Positions 46,351-59,427 of a stretch of DNA of 64,000 nt are shown here, piece after piece. Below the pieces are notes generated by a model. It was not told the origin of the DNA and did not search any database. It was given only the letters and a program-made list of their open reading frames with translations. Source of the stretch: Hypomyces perniciosus (Eukaryota > Ascomycota > Sordariomycetes > Hypocreales > Hypocreaceae); NCBI GenBank assembly GCA_008477525.1, contig SPDT01000019.1:1-64000 (forward strand), in the 5' to 3' direction. Position 1 is the first letter of the stretch. Each line of letters starts with the position of its first letter. The position numbers and the translations under genes were made by a program.

Positions 46351-48100
46351 TAACTATGGCCTGGCTAGTATTCCTTTTATACTTAATTATTCAAATAAAG
46401 ATAGTTAAAAACTACTTTCCCGCAGCTAAGCTAAAGCATTATACTATCTTTTTAAAATACTTTTTATATAAAAGGTATATTTTATACTCCTTGCAATTTC
46501 AAATAATATTAATTCTTAAGAACTACTTTATATCTCTATTACCAGTTAATTTATATTTTCCTTTTCAGCTAATTATAAATTTAATTGCTAATATTTTATT
46601 ATCTTTATAATATATAATTAAAATATTAGTAATATAAAAGATTAAAAAAATCTTCCTATTAGGTATAAAGAAAAGGTATAGCTCCTTTAAGTATACCTTT
46701 AATCTTTATTCCTTTGTGGTTAATTGTATTAAAGAAAGTATTCTATATTTAAATACTTTATCTTTAAATTAAATCTAGCTGCTAAAGCTATTATTATATA
46801 AAAAGAGCGCGCTATAAGCATTGCAGTATATATACTCTTTATTATAAAGCGTTCTTGTAAATTACCCTATACTATAAGGTATACTTTATAGCGTTTTAAC
46901 TTCCCTTTTTTATTAAACTTATATATAAATACTTACTTAATAGGTAAAGGTCTTAAGTGCGCTACTAATTATTTAATCTCTTTTTAAATACTTTATTTAT
47001 ATAGTATGTTAATCTCCTTTTATATAGCTTTAAAAAACTAATCCTTTAATAAATAGTTTTTAAGCTTTCTCTAACTATTTAATAGTTTGATTAAATTTTT
47101 TAAATATACTACTAGCTTTAATAAAGCCGCGCTAAGCCTTTAAGCAGATTTTTAGTTATAAGCTATAGTAAATACTATAAAAACCATTTAAAGGCCTTTT
47201 TCAGTATTATTTAGTATACTCTATTAATTTTACAGCAAATACATATTTATTATCCTAAAGAAACTTACTATTATTAAATATATTCCACTTTAAGTACTTT
47301 ACGTTATTTTTCTTTTCTCCTTTTTAAAAAAATAGTAATTATTTACTTTTATAAAAGTATCTCTATATAGTTTTATACTTTTACACTATTATAAACGTTC
47401 CTTACCCCTTTATATAGCTTTACTTATTAATAGAATTATCTCTTTAACCTATTTATCTATAATAGTAAATCTATTTAATAATTCTGTTATATCTTAAGTA
47501 TTATATTCCTGCTAGTTTTACTTATCTTTCAGCTATAAAAAACTATCTTTATTAATTTCCTATATTAGTTAATCCTTTACTTCTTTATATATTATTTCTA
47601 GGAATCAAGCACTTATAAAAGTATACTTTTAGCTTTTATTTTATGCGGTTTCTAGGTCTTTCTTAAAAGTCTTGCAGGGTATTGAAAGTCTAATAGGCAT
47701 TAAAGTAGGTTTATCTATATTAATAAAGCTCTTAAATATTATCCTAATACTGGTTAATACCTTTACCCTTAAATCTAAATACTCTATTAATATTTATTCT
47801 TTATAGGAAAGGTTATATAAGACATTATAGCTATTTTTAATATAAAAGCTTTATTTATTTACTTTAAAGTTAAGCATTAATATACAATTATTATAGTAAA
47901 TATAATTTAAAGTACTTATTATTTTACTAAATAGTTACAAATAGCTATTAATATACTAATTAAATTATAAATAGGTTTATAGTAGTTAATAGCTATATTA
48001 ACTTATAATAGAACTAATAGTAAGACTTTATTTATTTAGCTTTAAAAAGTTTATAGTCTAGTTTAAGGATATTTAGCTAATATAATAGGGGAGTAAAGTT
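46351..48100 (-). mobile_element. Copia E relic, copy 2 (RT recognisable)
   Basis: On the minus strand at about 46960-46880 the translation reads VFIYKFNKKGKLKRYK, the copia RT start (WVFxYKxDxxGxxxRYKARLV), followed by LQERFIIKSIYTAMLIARSF. The catalytic box near 46640 reads YITNILI (family YVDDIII), and KGKYKLTGNRDIKQFLRINI follows at about 46545-46480. Upstream (47100-47700) is gag/integrase-like but degraded, and 47700-48050 matches 23400-23080. The plus-strand open stretch at 46356-46610 is antisense to RT and is not a gene. Confidence 0.75.
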
Positions 48101-49504
48101 TTTAGTTTTTTTTTATAAGCTAGAAAAATAAAGTAAAAGAGTAAAGGTTTTTCGTTAAATAGGGTATTATAGTAAAGGAGGAAAAAGGGTATAGTTAAAT
48201 AATTCTAAAGTAGAATTTAAAGTAAAGGTAATACTTTAATTATAATGAAATAGAATGATATTTAAGTAGGTAAAGAAAAGAAAGAGGTAAAATATAATAT
48301 TTCTTTTATTTTTTTATAGGTATAGGTATATAGTTTACTATATAAGGGTGGTTTTTTTATTATATATAAATTACTGCTTTTGTTAAAATAGCCTTTATAA
48401 TTTTATTTATTTTTATTTATTTTTTATTTTTACTTTCCTTTTAATCCTTTTGTAGCTATTATTTCATTATACAAGATCCTAGTACAAAAGCCTATTATTA
48501 ATTACTTAATATAGCTAACTTTATTAATATACCTATTATAGGCAAGAAAACTTTTAATAAGATTTGTTTATTTTAAAAAGGTTAAACCTAGCTTTATCTC
48601 CCTATTTAGCTATTTACTTTAAATAAAGCTTTAATAACCAAGTATTATTTAATCGATATCTTTATTTTAACTTTATTTAAATTTAAGAGTATTTTACTGT
48701 TTAAATTATAGGTAATATTTATATTAGTTAATTTAATTTATTAATTTCTTTAAAAATTACTTTTTCCCTTTTATTTATATTGTCTTTATTTTTATTATTA
48801 TTTATAAAAGGTTATACCTTTTATAAATACTTTTAGCGCTATACTTTTAAAGGCTTTTAGTTATACTTTTCAAATATTATATATACTATTAAAGGAAAGC
48901 TTTTTAAATTTATTTATATTTTAGCAAAGATTTTATATATTTATACATAGTCTTTTTATACCTTTTTCAAGTAGATACAGTAGATTAAGGCTTTATTTAT
49001 ATTATTTTATAAATAGTATAATTTCTAGCTTTATTCAGGGTATTTTTAGATTTACTTTATTACTATTACAGCTATTAAAGAATATATTTTATTCCCTTTT
49101 CATAACTATATATCTTTATTTTAGGTTTTTAATAAAGGGATTATTTAAATTGTCTTTAGTTTAAGGCCTTTTTTTATATTTCGTAAAATCTTTTTAATTA
49201 TTAGCTTTAATAAAGTAATTAAAGTATAGCTACTACTTTTTTTAAAAAAGATTCAATATTTACTTTTATTAAACTGGTAATCTTTAGTTATTTTAATCTT
49301 TTAATAGCCCATTACTTTATAATAGATTTTCTTTATTTCAAAAAAAAATAAAAAGGTAAAGAATTAAGCGATTTAGTAAATTTAAAAGTTTATTTTAACT
49401 TCTGCTATTAAAAAATAAGCAGTTAATAAACAAAAGTAATTAATAAATTATTTAATTTTATAATTTTCCTTTTTATAGTATATTTAAGTAAATTCTTATA
49501 AGCA
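48101..49504 (-). other. Inverted copy of the unrecognised block at 21780-22900
   Basis: Reverse-complement matches occur in order, for example 48540-48760 with 22470-22660 and 49080-49180 with about 22000-22130. It is bounded by gypsy B on one side and copia E on the other, as in the first copy. RIP changes differ between the copies. Confidence 0.6.
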
Positions 49505-52500
49505 GAGCAGTAAACTTTAAGTATTAACTATCTCCTCCCCTTTACAAATAACACTTAACAGTTATTTTTCAAAATACTACTATTTATCTTTATTTATATA
49601 TATTTTATATAAAGGTAATTATCTTAATTTATTTAGCTTATTTTAAGAATAGCTACTTTAAAGTATTATAAAAGACTATATTTTAATTAAAATATCTCTT
49701 TTTCTTTTAACTTGCAACTATATACCCTGGTTTTTAACTAGACTATTTAGTCCTATTAACTATATATTCTTTTAGCCGTTAAACAGTTACTATAAAGCTC
49801 TTTAAGCTTTTAATTATTAATAACTTTAATTATTGCTTTATTAACTGCTTTATTTTTAAATAAACTTTTATCTGCCTCTAAACTTTTATTTATAAAAGCC
49901 TCTTTATTATTTTTAACTGCCTATTAATTAAATCTATTTTTTATATATTTCTTTAAATATTTATTTAGGTAAATCTTATTAAATAGGACTTTATTTATTG
50001 TCTTTAGTTTATATACTTTTATTAGACCCACTTAAAACTTAATTTTAAAGAGGCTTAGCTAATATATCTTTAATTCTATATTTTTTAAAAAGTCCCTTTA
50101 ATATTTTATATTATAAAGTAAAATAAAGTCGCTAAAGAAAAGTAGTTTAGTTACTTTTTGCAGTAAATATTAATTATTAATATTTATCCTTTTAGTTCAT
50201 ATTTATCGAAATATAATTATTTTCTTTGAAGCTATTTTAATATTTTCCTTTTTTTCTAGTATATAAATATATATTATCAATTAATCTTTTATAATATAGA
50301 CTTTATTTTAGTTAGTTAACTATTAAGTAAATAGTTTTATTTTCAAGGAAAAATTAGTTTTTAGTTAAATAATAAGTAAAATATAAAGTATTTTATTAAG
50401 CTTTTTACTATATACCTATCAGTTATAATCGCTTTATTTAAGTTCTAGAATTACTTTTTATTAAGCCTAGCTATTTTTATTAATGTTAATATTTAACCTT
50501 AATAACTAACCTTTATTATAGCATTAACCTTAAAATTGTATATTAATATTTTAATAACTTTTACTTTTAAATTAATTAATATATTTAAATTTCTGTTTTT
50601 ATTTCCAGTCCTTTATTTATAATAGCTGAAATTATTATATTAAATTAATATATATATTTTAATATAAATCTTATTATTACTATTAATAATAACTTAGGTA
50701 TAGGTTTTACTTTTATTTATCTATAAAAGTTATCTTTTTCTTTAAATAAATAAATATATTTATACTTATTTAAAATATATTAAATATTAAAATACACTTT
50801 CTCTATAGGTTTAGTTAGTTTATTATAATAGTTAGCTTTTTATGTTAATATACATTAAAGCCTTACTATTAAGTGTATAGTATAATTGCTTTATATATAC
50901 TATTTTATATTTGCGGCTATTAGTATTTTTCCTTTAAAAACTAGAAAGTTACTTTTAGCCTTTATAGCCTGTTTCTATATAATACTGCTAAATAGCTGTT
51001 TTCTTTATAGTTAAGCTGTTAAAGATGAATGTAAGCTAGCGGCAATATTTTATTAGTTTTACTTATAATTTCTTGTCTTTAATAATAAACCTTTTTACTT
51101 TATTTTTAAATTACTAAAAGTCTGCAGTTAAAAGATTAAATTGTCTCTATATTATTTAAAGGTATTGTATAATTTATTAAAACTCCTCGCTATACTCCTC
51201 CTTTAATAGTATAAATAAAATTATATTTAAGTATATATTTATAAAATCTTTAAAATACCTTTGTCTTTAGCTTTAACTTTATTTATAGCAGTTATTAATC
51301 TACAGGATAAAGTGTCTCCTATAATATTTTCTTTTTTTAAGATATATTTAACAGTAAAGTTAAAAGAAAAGGATGTAATTAATTTATTAAGTTATATATC
51401 TATTAAAGATATTATTAATTCTATTATTTATTTAATTAATAACTACTTTAATATTTATTTCTAGTAGAAATAAAAGTCTATAATATAAATATATAGCCGT
51501 TGAAAGGCTGAAAGTAAAGCTTTATATGCCTTTTTTATAGCGTTATATTTTATTTTTAATAAAAGCTAATACCTACTTTTATATTAAATTAATCGCCTTT
51601 TCCTTTTTATAATTTATATTAAAACAGCCCCTTAGCCTATTATATTAATATAGACTATAAATATTACCTCTTTATATCCTTTACCTATATGTAATATTAT
51701 TAATATTAAAGCGGAAGCAATAAGCTCTTCAAGTTTATTTATAGTTTACTGCTATTTTTTAATTTACCTTTCAAAGCCATCTTTCTTTAAAGTTATTAAA
51801 GGCTTAATAACCTATATAAAATATTTAATCTAGCATTTATAATAGCTAATTAAATTAAAAACAGATTAAACTCTATTAATAGTTTTATAGGTTTTTTATT
51901 TCTTAATTTTAATAATTTTATTTATAGCTAGTTAATACCCCTTTATTATATATAAATACCCTATTAATTTAGTAAATTTTTAAAAGATTAATCCTACTGC
52001 TAAAATTATATATCCTAATAGTTTAATATTTATAAAGGTTTTATCTAGACTTTAAAGATATTTTAAGATATAGTATTAAACTTTAAGTATTACTTTTTTA
52101 CTACTATATATAAACTTTAAACTTTATACTGCAATATTATTTAAAAATAATTAAGAAACTGTAAATATAAAATTAAATAGTATTTAATAAATAATATATT
52201 AGAATTATACTATTAAGTTTATAGCGCCTATAAAAAGAGTATAGTATTTTAAAAGGCTAATAAAGCTTATAAATATAGTTATATTTTAGCTTTTTTTATT
52301 AAAAGTGATTTAAATATAGCTTAAAAGAAGGTTTAATAATAATAGTATTATATAACTTATAAAGTCTTTATTAAATTAATTTGCATTTAAAGGAATAAAA
52401 GTATCTTTAATTGTTATTTTGTTTATTTATAGAATAAAGTTAATAAAGTAAAGGCTATTATTTTTCTTTTATATTAAAAGAAAATGGGTTTTTCTATAGC

Positions 52501-53300
52501 CTATAGCTTTCCTTTAAAAGACCTTTTTTAATATATATTTATAGTAGGTTAATTACTTTCTTCTCTATACCTTTAAAGATTAAAATATTACTGATCTGCT
52601 AAATATTATACTTTACTATATAAATAGTTTATAGTAAAGCGATTTTAAAGTTTAGCTTTCTATATTTTATAAAGTTTTAGGAAACCATTATTTCTTTGTT
52701 TTTTAAGATTTGCGTTAAGATTATAGTTTTTTATACTATCAATTTCCCTTTCATTATTTTTAAAATTACAGTTAAGTGGTCTAGTATAAGTCTTAACCTC
52801 GATTGAATTAATAAGAACTTTAACGTAATATATTTAGTGAAAGGGGTATTAAAGTCTAAATTATCTTTAACTTTATTTTACTTGTTTTATTTTTAATAAA
52901 AACTTTTAATAAAAATAGTACTGTTAAACAGGGTATTATTTACTAGATAGATTTTTATACCCTTTTCTTTTATATATAATATTAGTTTTAATCCGCTTAT
53001 ACTTTTATATTTTCTTTTAAGATTTTCTCTTTTATTCCTTTATTCCTTTATTCCTTTAAATTCCTTTATTACTTTCTTTATTACTTTTATTTAATCTTTT
53101 AATTTATTGGCTAGTAGCAGCTAAATTTTATGCCTAAAGCTTTTATTCTATATTCTGCACCTAAATAAATAAATCCCTTTACTGTTAGGGAGAGCTATTA
53201 TCTTTAATTAAGGAAATAAGGCTATTAAAAGCCTTAATAGGTTAACTTATACTGCTAACATTAAACCTATATCTTATCGAAATAAAGAATATACTATATA
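49505..53300 (-). mobile_element. Gypsy B relic, copy 2 (pol half)
   Basis: Reverse-complement match to 21760-18000: the edge CTCCTCCCCTTTACAAATAACACTT region at 49527-49560 corresponds to 21700-21735, and 53110-53160 corresponds to about 18190-17930. It contains RT, RNase H and integrase relics on the minus strand, all with stops. The short plus-strand open frame at 51261-51464 is antisense and is rejected. Confidence 0.7.
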
Positions 53301-53532
53301 GTATATAGAAATAGTAATATAAGTAGTATTACTGTAACTGTAATAGTATTTATAGTAAAAGCCTAGGAATAGCTTTAGTAGCTAAAAAATCCTAAAAAGT
53401 ATTAATATAAGTATTAGGATAAGCACTATAAAAACCCGCTATAAGTGCTATAATAGCGCTAAGGGAAGTGCTATAACCACTAGAAAAATCCACTAATAGA
53501 GACCTAAGGAAAACTCTCCCAGGCTTATAACC
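53301..53532. other. Unassigned AT-rich spacer
   Basis: Short stretch between gypsy B copy 2 and the next LTR. It contains repeated GTGCTATAA/AGCGCTA words near 53430-53475 but no gene or match to other parts of the window that I could see. Confidence 0.4.
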
Positions 53533-54113
53533 TATTAAAATAATAAAGTTATACTAAACTTTATTTATATATAGCTTTTAAGAAGCTGTATATAATATAG
53601 CAATAAGGAAATAACTGAAAGTCTAGTTGGGTTAATAATAAATAAACAATTAAATTATAACTAATCTAATAGCTGAAAAGCTATAGAATATCTAGTATAT
53701 ATGCAGCTATTTATAGAAGTGATTAGAAAACAATGCTTTATTTTCTATAATAGTCCTTTAACTTAATAATAGGCGTGCGGCGGCAGAATTAGGTTTATGG
53801 CCGCATTTTTATTTTCTGTAAAATTCATTTATATAGGAAATCGGCCAAATCGACTCACAGCTATATAAACATGAAACCATTTTGGTCAGATTTTTCACAA
53901 TAGCCATTATAGCTATTATATTGAGTCTAGGGTAGGCGGGGTAGCTGGTCCTAGCTTAATTGTTATCATTGAAGATAATAGAAATTTCCTGACTTACACC
54001 GAAGTTCCTCCAGGGACTCGGTCCTAGCATCGGGCCTAATTCCGGGTCTAGCCGGAATAGGAAGGTTACCCAACTACACTGAAATCCTTGCTTTTTAGCC
54101 CTCCTTTTTAACA
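53533..54113 (-). repeat. LTR family S, copy 4 (581 bp, full length)
   Basis: Reverse-complement match to 8504-9083 over the full length; the right end CCTTTTTAACA is the family start. The right-hand part (53760-54113) is well preserved and the left part more RIP-altered. Flanks are TAACC and AATAT, so there is no target duplication. This suggests recombination or loss of flanking sequence after insertion. Confidence 0.83.
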
Positions 54114-57100
54114 AATATTATATTACTTATTATTTAATTAATAGAAGTTCATAAATCATAATTTAAAAATTATAAAAATAATATTTATTATATTTAATAT
54201 AGTAATAAATTATAAATTTTCTTTTTAAAAAAGTATAATTGTTAATAAATTATTTATTTATTAAAAGGATTTAATAAAACTACTAAAAAACTAACAAAGC
54301 TTATAAAATATTTATTTAAAAGTAAATTTAAATAAATTGTATATAATAAAATTGATTTTTTATATATAAAAGGGATTTAATAAAAGATATAATATTTAAA
54401 AGTAAATATAAAGCTATTATTTATATATTTAATTTATATTGATAAATTCTATTAAACTATAAATTTAAATTGTTATAAAGTTTATTTTATAATTTATTAA
54501 GATTTATAAAAATATTTTGTTATAAGAAGTATATATATAGTTATATTAATAATATTTTGCTTTATATATATTATTTTTATAGTAACATTTAACTTTAAGT
54601 TAAAGTAATATAATATTAAAAAAAAACAATTAATACTTTAAAAAATAAAAATTTAAGATTAGTTATATTTAAACTATTTAAATGTTTTAAATAATTACAT
54701 ATTTATTTAAAGCTTTTTTAAAACTTTATATAAATTAAAAGATTTATTAAAACTGTAATTTAATAAACTATTTTTAACTTTAAAATAATAAAGGTTAATT
54801 TTAAACTTTAAAAAGCTTTATTCCTTTTATAATAAAGCTTAAATGATTTTTATTATATTTTATATAAATAATATTTTACTTATATATTAGTATAATAATA
54901 ATGCTCTTTATAATTTTAATATTTATTATCTAGCTTTAAAAAAGTATATTATAAAGTTTAAAAGTAATTATTGAAATATATAAAAAAAGGAAAAATTAAT
55001 ACTTTATATAATTATTATAATAAAGCTTAATATAATATATAATACTTTAATTTTATTATAGTTTGTAATTAATTTAAATAAAAAGGATTTTAATGTCGTT
55101 AATTAATTAATTTATTATTTATATATATAATATTTTGTAGCTTTTAATATAAAAAGTAAAAAGAAATATAGATTTTAATTACTTTACATAATATTTTTTA
55201 TTAATAATAGAAATATTTAAAGATTATTTTAAAAGTATTTTATTATATTATTTTTAAGGTTTATTTTATACAATATAATATATTCAAGTATTATTAATAT
55301 TTTTATAATCAAAGTTAAACTATTTACTTTTATTTAAATAATCACAAAAGTAATAGGTTTATATTATTTCTTTTAAAAATAAAATTTAATTTTATTATAA
55401 ATTAAAATATTAATTATAGTAATTAATTAATTATATACTTTATAATTAAAAAACGTATATAAATTAATATTTACTTATTCTATGTAAATACCTTAAATAT
55501 ATAGCTTTAATAAAGATATTTAAAAAAATTATTTATAATTTTCTATTTTTTTATTACCTTTATATTTATTAATCAATTTATTAAAGGCCTTTCATAATAA
55601 TACTTTAAATACTGTAAAGTACTATTAAATGTAATAAATATATAATTACTAAATTACAAAATATAAAAATATAAAAGGCTAATTAATTTTAGCCTATGTA
55701 CTCTATATTATAACAGGTATATTTGATTACTATAATAATTATTTTCTAAAAGCTTTTTACCTTTTATATATTTATATATAAAAAGCATTATTATTATTAC
55801 TATTTAAAGCAGCTTTTTATTTAAAGTATATTAAATCCTTTTCTGTCAAGAAATGAAATTAAAAGCTTTATACTTTTTTATATTAAATTATTATTTAATT
55901 ATATAAATTTATAAATATATAAATAAAAAATAAAGTATTTACTTTATTATTACTTTTATTTATTTCTTAAAAAACCTAATATATAAGTCATATAAATATT
56001 AAATAATTATAAAATATATAATTAAATAAAATAATATAATTAAATAAAATAATATAATTAAATAAAAAGAGTTTATTAAAAAGTATATTAATAGTTTTTA
56101 TTAAAGTAAATAATATATTATTTAAAGTAGATAATAAAAATATATTAAAAAAACCTTTTTTTTTCAATAATTATTAACTTGAAATACCTTTATAAAAAGG
56201 GGATAATAATATGGTAGTAAAAGCAGTAAAAGCAGTAGTAAAAGCAGTTATAAAGGCAGCTATTAAAATAGTAATAGTAATAATAAAGGTAAAGGCTAAG
56301 GCAGGAGTAGGTAAAGGTATTAAAAATATAAAAGGAGGAGAAAGGGGTATAACTACTTAGCTAGCTAAGCGATTAATACTATAATAAGCTATTTTTAAAG
56401 GGTAACTATAATTATACTTTATTAATAAATTTTTATTTTTTGCGATTTTACTATTAGCTAATAAATATATAAAAAAAAGACAATTAATTAAAAGTATAGT
56501 ATTTATAGTAAAAGCTATATTATTATTAATATTAATAATAATAATATTAATAATTTAAAAGAAAAGTACAGAATAAAGCTAAAGGCAGTTAATATATTTA
56601 TTTTTAACTATTTAAAATTAATTTATTTACTTAAAAAGCTATATTATTTAACTTCCTATTATTATAAATCAATAATAATTATTGTATTTATATTCCTTTT
56701 ACTTTTCTAATAAAATATTAATATATATTTATAATAAAAGAGCATTTAATTCAATACGAAAAGCTTTAAAAATACAGTCAGTTAATTATAATATTATAAA
56801 TAAATTAAAATAGCAGTTAATAAAATATTAAAAATAACGTTATTAACTAAGGGGTATATTAGGTTAAATAGGCTAAGGCATTACTGTTTATTAACGTTGA
56901 AGACCTTTCATTTGCTTATAAAGTAGATATAAGCTAATATATATATTATATAAGCAATATATTAGACTATATAGATACTTACAGCGCCTATATATAGCTT
57001 TTTCTTTATATTAGCTATATATATATATAGCGAAGCTATTTTAGTATATTTTCTTTTATAAAATCAAGCTTTATTTATTCTCTCTTTATACTTTATATAG

Positions 57101-57120
57101 CTATACTGCACTCTATTACA
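54114..57120 (+). mobile_element. Copia-2: Ty1/copia relic, 5' truncated, with internal deletion
   Basis: Collinear with copia-1 from about 54150, with RT near 54700-54900, RNase H to about 55640 and the 3' region to the LTR at 56855-57120. The RT box near 54860 reads YINNILL, with both Asp to Asn. About 182 bp present in copia-1 (1082-1264) and copia-3 is missing at about 54900, at a 10-bp microhomology AGCTTTTTAT. It lacks the gypsy C and solo LTR insertions and so shows their empty sites. No 5' LTR is recognised. Confidence 0.8.
56855..57120 (+). repeat. Copia-2 3' LTR (266 bp)
   Basis: Preceded by a GGGG-rich tract, it starts TATATTAGG and ends CTCTATTACA. Same length as 9410-9675, and aligned to it end to end. 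Confidence 0.83.
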
Positions 57121-57230
57121 AGTTCCTTTAAAACTTAATTCTAGTATTAGGACTAAATCTAGGTCTAGTGAAAATAGGAAGGGTATTGAATTATATTAAA
57201 ATCCTTACTTTTAGCCCTCTTTTTTTAATA
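57121..57230 (-). repeat. LTR family S fragment, copy 5 (110 bp)
   Basis: Covers only the first part of the family consensus in reverse orientation, ending TTTTTTTAATA at the family start. It is joined directly to the end of the copia-2 LTR on its left and to gypsy C sequence on its right. Confidence 0.75.
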
Positions 57231-58407
57231 CCTTTCAAGTGTAATATAGTTTAGGCTTATTATATTTCTTCTATTAAGAGTAGTTTAATATAATAGCTTT
57301 TAAACTCTATTAATCTAGCTTTAATTACTTTATATAAATAGTAATATTGTAAATCTTAATAAACTATTTACTATAAATAAATGGCTAGTCTATTATTATT
57401 AAGCGGAATTATAATTTTAAAGATAATGCTCCTTTAAAAAAGATAATCTTGATTTAATTAATTTAATTATTACTGCCTACTTTAAAGAGTTTTTATTTAA
57501 AGTAGGGAAGGAAAAATAAAAGTAAGGTTTTTTTTTATTTAAAAGTATATAGCTTTTATATAGTTTAAGTTTAAAGCCTTTAATTTTTATAAATATAGTT
57601 TATGTATATTAGAAATACTATTAAATTATATGTGTTTATATTTTTTTTTAAATATAAAAGGTAACAATTATTTATTTAAATATATTATTTAAATAAAAGT
57701 TAATATATCATTATTAATTTGTATTAATATTATAAAACTTTTATTAAATTTAAACTTTTTATATATATTGTATACTTATGTAATATACTTTTTATATATA
57801 TTTTATACTTATATAATATACTGTTTATATTTTTTAAACACGTAAATAAAGTAAAAAGTAGTTTCCTTTTAATTGAAAAAGTTAATATAAACTTTATTAT
57901 AAAGGTTAATATAAGCTTTATAGTTAAGGCCTATATAGGTTTCCATTTAGGTTATAAGAGTAATAATATTTTGTTTTCTTAGCTATTTAGCCTTTAAATT
58001 ATTAATATTATTAAGTCTAGCTTCTTTATTAATATAGTTCTTTATTTTTATAAAGGCAGGATAGTTTACTTTATTATAACTATATATTTTTATCTTTAAA
58101 GGCTTAGTCTTTAAAGCTTACTACTTTATTATAATAAAGGTTTTATTATTTACTAATTAAGTAATAGCTAAGCTATAAATATATCGTAGGTATAGTTTAA
58201 ATAGAAAGTATATAGTTAAAGTACCTTTATATTATTTGTTTATAGTTAAAGAAAAGAAGCTTTATATTAGCTAAATATATATTTTATAGTTATATATATA
58301 TAGTTATAGCTAAGCTAGTTTTTTAATTAGGCAGTTAATTTCATTTTAGTTATATTTCTAGGTTTAATATAATTGTAATTCTAGGAACTATAGCCTAGCC
58401 TATAATA
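57231..58407 (-). mobile_element. Gypsy C, partial copy 2 (gag part and 5' LTR)
   Basis: Matches 7270-8419 in the same orientation. Its LTR part is about 58192-58407, ending TAGCCTATAATA, which aligns with the right end of 8194-8419. Pol and the other LTR are absent. It is far more RIP-altered than the full-length copy. Confidence 0.75.
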
Positions 58408-58617
58408 TATTAATTATATATATAAATCATAATTTCTATTTATATTCAATAATATTACTTTAACCTGAATATACGTAATAAACCTTTCAATAATATCAAT
58501 ATTATATTTATTAATATATTTTCAATAACTTTTAAGTTTATTATATAACTTTATTTACTATAAATTATTTAATATAAATTTAATTTATTAAATTTAATAT
58601 ATATATTTATTATTAAT
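58408..58617. other. AT-rich spacer, nothing recognised
   Basis: Around 90% A/T by eye, no match noticed elsewhere in the window, no open frame of note. Confidence 0.5.
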
Positions 58618-59150
58618 TATTAAAACAATTAGGTTATAATAAACTTTATTTAAGTACAGCTTTTATAAACCTACCTTTATATAGCAATAAAGAAACAACT
58701 AAAAGTCTATTAAGTAAGTAATAAAATAAATAATTAAATTATATTTTATTTTATAGCTAATAGCTATAAAATATCTAATTATAATATAGTTATTATAACA
58801 GTAATTATATAATAATACTTTATTTTCTATAATAGTCTTTTAATTTAATAATAACTATATAGTAATAGAATTAGGTTTATAGCTATATTTCTATTTTCTA
58901 TAAAATTCATTTATATATAAAATTGCTTAAATTGACTTACAGCTATATAAATAAGAAACCATTTTACTTAAATTTCTTATAATACCTATTATCAGTATTA
59001 TATTAAGTTTAGGGTAAGCGGGGAAGCTAATCTTAACTTAATTATTATCGTTAAAGATAAAAGAGAACAGCTAACTTATATTAAAGTTCCTTTAAAACTC
59101 AGTCTTAGCGTTAGGACTAAATCCGGGTTTAGCTAGAATAGGAAGGTTAC
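58618..59150 (-). repeat. LTR family S, copy 6 (truncated, RIP-altered)
   Basis: Reverse-complement match from the family 3' end (TATTAAAACAATTAGG) to GGAAGGTTAC, where it stops and a different GC-rich block begins. About 45 bp of the family start are missing. Confidence 0.78.
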
Positions 59151-59154
59151 TTAT

Positions 59155-59427
59155 TGTCACGGTACTGACTGTGACGCGATGTTGACGCCCTGTCACGTGA
59201 GCCCCGGTCACGTGACCAGGCCCTAACGCGTTCCTAGCTGTAGCTTTCTGTAGAGCTTTAGGGCTTTCTCGCTCTCTATAGTACGATAACAATATTTGCT
59301 TTAACCTGCCTTTCTATGCTGTGATAGTTTATACTATCCTTTAACTCAGCTGCGCTATCGCGAGGCATATACTTAACCGATCACGAATTCCCCTAAATCC
59401 CCCTTTATTCCTAAACCTATAATAACA
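59155..59427 (+). repeat. LTR-like block G, GC-rich (candidate solo LTR)
   Basis: Abrupt block of near-normal composition starting TGTCACGGTACTG and with a possible end AATAACA. It breaks LTR family S on the left and abuts gypsy A sequence on the right. It contains two GTCACGTGA-type sites (59190-59220) and AACGCGTT (59225-59232), words also present in the copia D LTR. No clear target duplication is seen, so the LTR call is tentative. The minus-strand open frame at 59292-59092 crosses the junction and is spurious. Confidence 0.5.

Noticed and set aside
46356..46610. 84-aa hydrophobic plus-strand open frame
   Set aside because: Antisense to the copia E reverse transcriptase relic; hydrophobicity is due to AT-rich composition.
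51261..51464. 67-aa plus-strand open frame
   Set aside because: Antisense to gypsy B copy 2 pol; AT-rich chance frame.
59092..59292. 66-aa minus-strand open frame
   Set aside because: Crosses the junction between LTR family S copy 6 and LTR-like block G, so it cannot be an old gene.
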